DNA from: Dendrolimus kikuchii
Lineage: Eukaryota; Arthropoda; Insecta; Lepidoptera; Lasiocampidae
Assembly: GCA_019925095.2 (NCBI GenBank)
Contig: CM034388.1
Span: forward strand, 1,302,001 to 1,366,000
Direction: 5' to 3'
DNA length: 64,000 bases
Shown piece by piece: positions 45,701 through 54,700 of the stretch. The notes beneath the pieces were generated by a model. The model searched no databases. It was given only the letters and a program-made list of their open reading frames with translations, and was not told the DNA's origin. Positions within the stretch are counted from its first letter, which is position 1. Every line of letters starts with the position of its first letter. The position numbers and the translations under genes are program-made.

Positions 45701-48700
45701 TGTTCCGTCCTTCGCCTTATGCCAGGGCTACGGGTATATGACCTAGCCACTCCGCAGTCCTGGCAGGCGTGGGCCTCCCTCACGAGGCCTCTTCCATTGC
45801 CGGGGGACTCATCCCCCGGCATTATCATATCTAGTCACTAATGCCCGAACACAACTCAAGGTTGTTATAGCGACATACATTGGACCAGGGGTGGTAGCCA
45901 TCCAGTCGGACAAATGCCTTACCACCTGGCTGTGGGTTGTATTGTCGCCTTTAACGACAGGCCGCCCTGCCGCTGGAAATTGTATTCTTTTTCTGTTCTT
46001 GCACGGGTAAAATAGTATACCACTAATTTCTTCTTAAGTCTTCTTGGATACCGGGTTGTCTGGAAGAGATCGCTATAAGCGATAAGGCCGCCCATTGTTC
46101 TAATGCAAATGTATCCACGTTAATTATCTAGGGTTTTCATTCACACATACTTCGAACCCTACTCCAAAATGTCAGTCCACAAATGTTCCACTTCTTATAA
46201 GCATGGATCGTAGCAGGACATATTCTCTTTTCTTTCACCCGTTCGTATATAGTAGACCGGTTAATAAGTCAATTATTAATGTTAGTCTGGTTTAGTACAA
46301 ACACTTACCTATTGACGGTCTGACGATACAAAGCGGCAAAACGTCAGAATTGTTGTATACAATCGATTCGGCTAATGCCTTGGTCAAAGTATAAGGGTTT
46401 GGATGATCGCCCTGTAATCAGAAAGATTGTTTTAAGTTAACTGGAAAAAAGCACAAAGGTCTTTGCTCAGTTAGGTTAGGTTAGGTAAACTTCGAGGCGC
46501 TGAGAACCTCAGCCAGAAGGCCCAGCTTGCCATACACAACGCGGTGCTGGTGCCTACGCTCACGTATGGAAGCGAGAGTTGGGTATGGAAGAGAGAGCAT
46601 GAAAGTAAAGTAAACGCGGTCGAGATGCGAGCACTGCGCCAAATCTGCGGAGTGACGCTCGCGGATCGCGTTCGTAATACCGAAGTAAGAAAGAGAGTTG
46701 GTCTGAAAGAGAGCGTCGGGGTGAAGGTAAGGAAAGGAATGCTCCGGTGGTTCGGGCATGTGGAAAGAATGCATGATGAAAGAATGACTAAACAGATATA
46801 CAATGCAAAAGTGGATGGATGCACAAGTCGTGGAAGGCCACGACACACCTTCCATGATCAAATTGATCGTGTACTAGCAGAAGGTGATGTCAGGAGCCTT
46901 AAGAACAGACGAGCGTGCATGACAAGAGTTATGAATGTCAAAGAAGCAAATGAGGTGTGTAAGAATAAGCCTGAATGGCGCTCTGTTGTTCGTGCCTACC
47001 CCGCAAGGGAACTGGCCTGAAGTTATATATGTATGTATGTATGTACTTTACTCAGTTTGTTAGGAGAGTTGGGCTTCATCTTAAACTGCACGAGCCTTCA
47101 TGATTTTATCACTATTCGGCAGATAATTTAAAAAGTTATCATATCCATACTTCAAGTATTTATTGTCACTATTTAATTAAACAATTATACTTTTTTATTC
47201 GGGTGTCAAAATAATACGTTTATACTGTTACGAGTTGCAGGTCTCGAATTAAAATGCCGTTAGAATTACTATAGAATTTATTAGAACTATACAGATATAA
47301 CTGGACACAACCAGTCCAAACGTAATGTACGATTCAATAAAACGTGCAAAGTCCGTCACTAACGTCTTGCTTCGTTTCTGGCTATCGCTAGACTGCCGAT
47401 CTCTCGAGACAATATGTCTCTCGCCCGCGTGGACTGAATTTCTTAGAATCACAACTGGCTAACGACTACCATAAAAGAAGTCCAAATGCCAAAAAGGTAA
47501 TAAAATGTGTTTCTACAGATGCAGGTGTGAATTAGTCTTTTGTCGGCATTCAGGTCGTAACAATACTAAGAGGTGGGCACTGAAAATCAATGCTGTGGCG
47601 GAATATCTTTCGACACAGCAATATACTGAGTGCCAACCTCATGTGTCGAATTGCGGCGTACAACTCAAAAAATTTTTTTTTTTTATGGTATATTTAGTTA
47701 TATTTTGTTTGTGTCGCATTTGGCAAATAAAGTTTCTTTCTTTCTTCTTTCTATACATTAAAAATATTTACATCCTTGGATCAGGTTTAGGAGAAATCTT
47801 AATTTTTCTAGAGCAATACTACTTAGAAAAACATACATTCAAAGTTACAACGTTAAGTCGTTTACAAAAATAAAGGAAATTCCTAGCTCTTCGTTCATTT
47901 GTCATATCCATAGCTTCTTTCTCTTTATTACACAAATTTCTTCATCTACCTCTTCTAAAATAACGATTGCCAGTAACTTACATACATACATACATAACTT
48001 CACGCCAGTTCCCTTGCGGGATAGGCACGAACAACAGAGCACCATTCAGGCTTATTCTTACACACCTCACTTGCTCGTCTGTTCTTAAGACTCCTGACAT
48101 CACCTTCTGCTAGTACACGATCAATTTAATCATGGAAGGTGTGTCGTGGCCTTCCACGACTTCTGCATCCATCCACTTTTGCATTGTATATCTGTTTAGT
48201 CATTCTTTCATCATGCATTCTTTCCACATGCCCGAACCACCGGAGCATTCCTTTCCTTACCTTCACCCCGACACTCTCTTTCAGACCAACTCTCTTTCTT
48301 ACTTCGGTATTACGAACGTAACTTTATTAGCTTATTTACTTTATTCAGTTGTACATTCATCTTGAAAAACAGTATCACTCATGTACTGTACTCGATCGTA
48401 GTTGGAACGATTTTTGGGCAGCAGCGAGTATTTTAGTTACTAAACTACTCGATACTCGACTAAATTACTAGCGTAGTGCGAACTAGACTCTAGACCTGTA
48501 ATCAAGGTAATCCAGCATAGTTCTACCTCGTCAAAATAATTTTATACTATTATATAAACCTGAAGAGTTTGTTTGTTTGTTTGCTTGAACTCGCTAATCT
48601 CAGAAACTACTGGTCTGATTTATAAATTCTTTCAGTGTTAGATAGCCCATTTATCGAGGAAGGCTATAGGCTATATATCATCACGCTAAGACCAATAGGA

Positions 48701-51700
48701 GCGGAGCACCAATGTAGAATGTTTCAAAATCGAAATGACGACCTCTGTGGTTGAGCGGGCTAAGTCCATTCCTGGTATGGTAAATTTCGGAAACGAATTT
48801 TCTCCGTTATTTACTATGATCTGGGTGTCTGGGATTGGCCTCAGAGTGGTCCGTTGTATATTACCCATAACACAAGCGTAACTTGCCTAATTTGGGGATA
48901 TACAGTGTGTGTGTTTGTCTGCCGATTTATAATTATTATTAAAATCGGGGGTTTTTTTTACTATTCCATGCGGACGAAGTCGCGAGCAGAAGCTAGTTAT
49001 ACAATATATAATGAGTTTTTGAACTGCACAAACTTACTTGCAATATTTCTGATATAACTTCGATGGTCTCTGGTGGTAACATCTTGGTACAACGCACGAT
49101 ACTGTCGGGATCATAAGGAGGTGGGTAGACCCTTTCTTCGATGTAAGGTCTTGGAGCGTTGCTGTATGCCGTGGATACATGAACTAGAGCCTAAGAAACG
49201 GGAAAGAGGTTAAAGATTTGACGCAAGATATCTGGATAGAACTACGCATATGTCCAAGGTCCTATGGTGAACGACGGTGCTGGGTAAAAAAGGTGTGATT
49301 TTTTACACGGTATGGAGTATTAGCCAGGTGGTAGGGTATTTGCCCGACTGGATGGCTACCACCCCTGGTCTAAAGTATATCGCCATAACAACCTTGAGTT
49401 GTGTTCCGGCATTAGTGACCAGGTTACAGTTTCCCTTAAGAGAGCAGCAGCGCATTTGTAGCAACTTTGGTGTTGCAAATGTCCATAGGCGATGGTAACC
49501 GCTTTCCATCAATTGGGCCGTCTGCCTGTCTGCTGATCTCCTCCAATAAAAAAAAATGAAGTATCAAGGTCAGATCCTGAGTGGATACTTTCTTTCTTTT
49601 GCCAAGTGGAGATCGCATAGTCTTTACTATCTCTCTCTAATCGGGGAATCGTAGGCATGAGGTTAAGCTTGCATTTCTTGGACCTCCTTCTTAAACCTTA
49701 TACAAGGGTCATAAAAGCCGGCAAGAATCGTCGTCCACAAGTGAACTTTGCAACCACTCAATCAGGGTACTGTAACGACCAGCGGTTTCAGAGCAGACCG
49801 GGATCTTCACTAAAAGCTGGTGCAGGATATAAATTTATATTAGCAACGAAGAGACACATAGATACTAATATAAATTTATATCTTGAACCAGTCTCTTATT
49901 GATCCCGGTCAGCCCTGAAACACACCTCGAGTGGTCATCCAATGAATGTTGCAAACCAACCACAAATTGCCGTCTAGTTGGTAAGCGATTGGTACTGGGT
50001 ACCTACTCTAAGTGAATCACTGAGCAACGAGTTATCACCAAGTGGTTCAGTTGCAGTGCACGTGTAGACAGCTTGTGAACTAAGTGATCTAGAGCCATGA
50101 TAACCTGGTGCGATTTTAAAAAAAGTAACACCTGCTTTACTAAACCTTTAAAGTAGTTCTATAGGCTATACCTGGCTATCTAGGAGCCAAATCGCTAGAA
50201 TCTTTTCTTCCCACCTCAAAAATTATTATTTTTTATTGCAGGAGATCAACAGACCGGCTGACGGCCCACTTGATGGAAAGCGGTTACCATCGCCTATAGA
50301 CATTTGCAACACCAAAGTTGCTACAAATGCGCTGCTGCTCTCTTAAGGGAGACTGGAACCTGGTCACTAATGCCGGAACACAACTCAAAGTTGTTATGGC
50401 GACATTATTTGGACCAGGGGTAGTAGCCATCCAGTCGGGCAAATGCCCTACCACCGGCTGAAAATTATATGTATTCAAACTTACCTTCAACATGGTCATA
50501 TCTCTGGCAAGTTTCAACAGTGATGCTGTACCCTGAACGTTGAGAGTCGTGGCCACTTGCAAAGGCTCGGTAAATCTAACAGTGGCTGCTGAGTGGAAGA
50601 GCACTGTCACTCTGCTGAGCAGTTCTCTCTGTTCAGCGCTGACTCCGAGGTTCGGAGCTGATACGTCTCCGGTGATTGGATAGAGTTTCGCCAATCGATC
50701 CGGCCAACGAGTCCTGATGCGGTCGAAAACCTAAAGAACAGTTGCGTTAAATTCTTGACCAACTTAATGCTAGTCGAATCTCTTTCGCAAACCCAAAGTC
50801 TAATAGCAATAAAATTTATACGGGACCATTAATGGAAAGCTTTACTGAATCCAATGCAACAGAATCGCCAAAACACATTAAAAAAAATGTAGACGTCGAA
50901 TTAGACACAGACAACACTTTATTGCTCCCCAGAGAAAAAATTACAAAAATGCACAACAAGACAAGGCAAAACAAAAGGCGGTCTTATCGCTAAAATTCGA
51001 ATTGAATTGAAGACATGAGTAGATGAAGGAGTTATGTGACATGAAAAAAAATACGTTAAAGGAATATGTAGTGTGTAAAATATGTAATGTAAGCAGGCAA
51101 GAAAACCATATTAGAACTTAAAACAACACTTTTTGAATTTGATTTTGAAAATAGTAAGTAATGAAGGAGTTATATGTGTAGCAAAGTGATAGTAAAAGAG
51201 CTTTGTAGGCGAATTTATCAATATTTACCAATTGTAACATATCCCTTTCATTCACTCATGTCTTCAATTATTCGAATTGAAACCTCATTCTCATTCTCAT
51301 TCATTCATTCTTATTCTTATTCTCATTCATTCATTGATTCATTCTTATTCTCATTCATTCATTCATGGATCAGAGATCGCTTTTTAGCGATAAGGCTGCG
51401 ATTGTATTACCTACAAAATATTGTAAATATGGTCTGCTTTTGTAATTGTATATTTTGGTGTGCAATAAAGTGTTATCTCTCTGTGTGTGTGTGTCTCTCT
51501 CTCTCTCTCTCATTCTTTTTAGAAGTCGGTTTAAACATATCCCAAGTTAGTAATCTCTGCTGAAGTCTAAAAACCTCCGGCCGTCGTTTGTGTCGGTTTG
51601 AAAGTAGCGGAAATCATACATTACCTGGTTCTTCAGTAACTCCTTGTACCGCTGCTCCACGGTCAACCCCCGCTTGGGTCTCATCAGAACGTATATGATG

Positions 51701-54700
51701 TCGATCCCTGGACAACTTCTGAGAAGTTTCTCCAGGAGTGCCTTGCCGACGAAGCCGGTGCCGCCTGGTGGGAATTTGGAAATGCTTTTTTTAATCAATT
51801 CATCGGAATAAAAAGTATCATTAGTATACCCGGAGTATAATCTGAGTCAAGTATCAATTCAATCCATTCAGTAGTTATCACGTGACACTTTAACAGACAG
51901 AAAAGAAGTATATCTTAGGTACCAGTTGCTCCGACTTATGTATTTGAATCTCTTTTTTAAATTAAATGTACAATCTGGATACCCCTAAAGATTTTATCTT
52001 GATAAAGATCTAAAGATTTAGATATTGTATGCCAGTCAGTCAGTGAAATCATGTACTTCACTGACTGACATATTAATGCAACACCCGAAATACTGGGTCT
52101 AGCATCGGAAACATTTGCATGCGGATTCTTTCTATACTATACGTGTACGTAAGAAAGTTTGTGACAACGCAACCCCTAAGGGGGTGAAAAAGAGAATAAA
52201 GTTTGATTTAAACTACGACTGTTTTTAATCTACCAGAGCGAAGTTTCAAGCAAGCAAGAAGAAAAGAAGAGAGAGAGAACACTTTATTATACACCATTAC
52301 AGAAAACAAGCAAACAAACAACCCGCAGCCAGGTGGTAGGGCATTTGCCCGACTGGATGGCTACCACCCCTGGTCTAAAGTATGTCGCCATAACAACCTT
52401 GAGTTGTGTTCCGGCATTGTCCATAGGCGATGGTAACCGCTTTCCATCAAGTGGGCCGTCTGCCTGTCTGCTGCACTCCTGCAATAAAAAATTTATCGCC
52501 TCACCTGTAACCATAATGACAGATCCGTCGTAGAAATCAGCTATAGCGTCTGCACCGCCATTGGACATGTTTTCATGCTTAATAGAGCTGTCATTTAAAT
52601 TCCTCATTGCAGGATCGTTTCCGTTCATAAATTCCATGTGTTTCCTGTCCAAAAATACACTTTATATTGTTTATTCTATGTAGGTAAATTCAAATTCAAA
52701 AGTTTTTATTCAAAATAAGTTCCACTGGAGAACACTTTTTGAAGGTCATACATGTAAGTTAAAATTTAATTTTTACTTCCTATTCTATGTACACCGCTTC
52801 GCAACGTGTTGATGCTGTAAAGGAGAAGAAGCGGCAAGAAACTCCCCAGCAACACGTCTAGCTAAATATTGTGCCTCTTTATATTTCATATTCTATTTAT
52901 ATCTCAAATTCTTTTTTTTTATAAGTTTTGTACAGTATGTACAGATGTATGTTACAGAATCACTTTTTGAAGAATTAATGGAGTTGTAGCAAACAATGCA
53001 TACTCAATAAGACCAAGACAATAAAAGGAAAGAAAAATAATATTATAGTTATAATAATGACATGACGTGCTAAAATGTTATGCTGCAATATGTCTCCACA
53101 AATTCCTTACAAGCATGGCAAGATTAAAATAAAAAATAAAAACGTTATACAAAATTTAGTATAAGAGGTTGGAGCTAGGTGTTATGTAAATGAATTTTTG
53201 TCATTTAAGTAGTCTTCAATAGTGTAGTATCCCTTTTTTAGCAAGATGCTTTTTAATTTAATTTTAAATTTAGTGAAAGGTGGTATATATTATAATTTAC
53301 AAATTGAAAAGTTTTTAAATTAAACTCATTAAAATATTCGGGTCGTTTTAGTATTACGCCAAAAGAAAGGTTTGCATTGAAAATCAGCGTTGTGTCGGAT
53401 ATTACGTCGGCACAGCAATAAGCTGAGTGCAAATGAAAATGCGGCGTACAAATTCTCAAAAAATGCTTTTATTTTTAAAGATACAGTTAGCAATGTAAGT
53501 ACGTCGCTATTTCTTCAATTTTTTTTTCTTTTTTTTTCTTACTTTTACCCGCCATTTGTAATGTCAAACTGACTTACACGGTTGGTGACGCCGGTCTCAG
53601 GTACCGGGTTTTCAACAAAACTCCAGGTGGGGTGCGTAAAGTTAGGAAGCTACTCGAAATCACCACATAGGGTTAGATAAGGGTTCAAAGAGTTATACGA
53701 GTTTTTCGTACCACCCGGTGTCTCAAATACACGTTACAAATGGCGGGTTAAAAATATATTTGCACTAAGATTTTTATAAACAAGCTAGCAGTTCCGGCAG
53801 ACGTTGTCCTGCCTTGAAGAAATAAAATTTAGAACCCGATTACAGCGCCAGCTACCTGGTCCAATTGTGACTCTAAACCATTCTCAAATCCACCTGAACA
53901 CACACAAAAAATTTCATCGAAATCGGTCCAGCCGTTTAGGAGAAGTCCAGTCACATACACACGCACAGAAGAGTTTTATATATCATTATATTAATACGTG
54001 AAGCAAAAACTTTGTACACAATTTTACGAAAATTGCGCGGACAGAAGAGTACGAAATTTCGCACACTATAGTTTATATAGAGAAGGAGTACAGAATGTTA
54101 ATATTTTTTTAAATTATGCATAAAAATACATTAAATAAAAAACATGTATTTATTTACATAAGAACTGCAAGCACTAGCCACAATGATGAAAGATGACTGT
54201 CAGGCGAGAGGCTTACATTTGAATGCGAAGAAAACAAAGGTTATGGTGTTTGAAAGAGAAGAAACCAGAACGAATGCAAGGATAATGGTCGATGATGTTA
54301 TGCTGGAGCAAGTGAGTGAGTTTGTATATCTTGGATGTACTTTTAGCAGGGATAGAAGGTACACCGCTGATATAGAAAGAAGAGTGAATTCGGGGAATAG
54401 TATGAATGGAGCGTTAGGTAAACTTCTAGGCGCTAAGAACCTCAGCCAGGAGGCCCAGCTTGCCATACACAACGCGGTGCTGGTACCTACGCTCACGTAT
54501 GGAAACGAGAGTTGAGTATGGAAGAGAGAGCATGAAAGTAGAGTAAACGCGGTCGAGATGCGAGCTCTGCGCAAAATCTGCCACGACACACCTTCCATGA
54601 TCAAATTGATCGTGTACTAGCAGAAGGTGATGTCAGGAGCCTTAAGAACAGACGAGTGTGCATGACAAGAGTTATGAATGTCAAAGAAGCAAGTGAAGTG

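Noticed and set aside
46468..46486. Short TTAGG run as a telomeric remnant
   Set aside because: Only about three units, and part of it is the RTE-like sequence GGTTAGGTAAAC.
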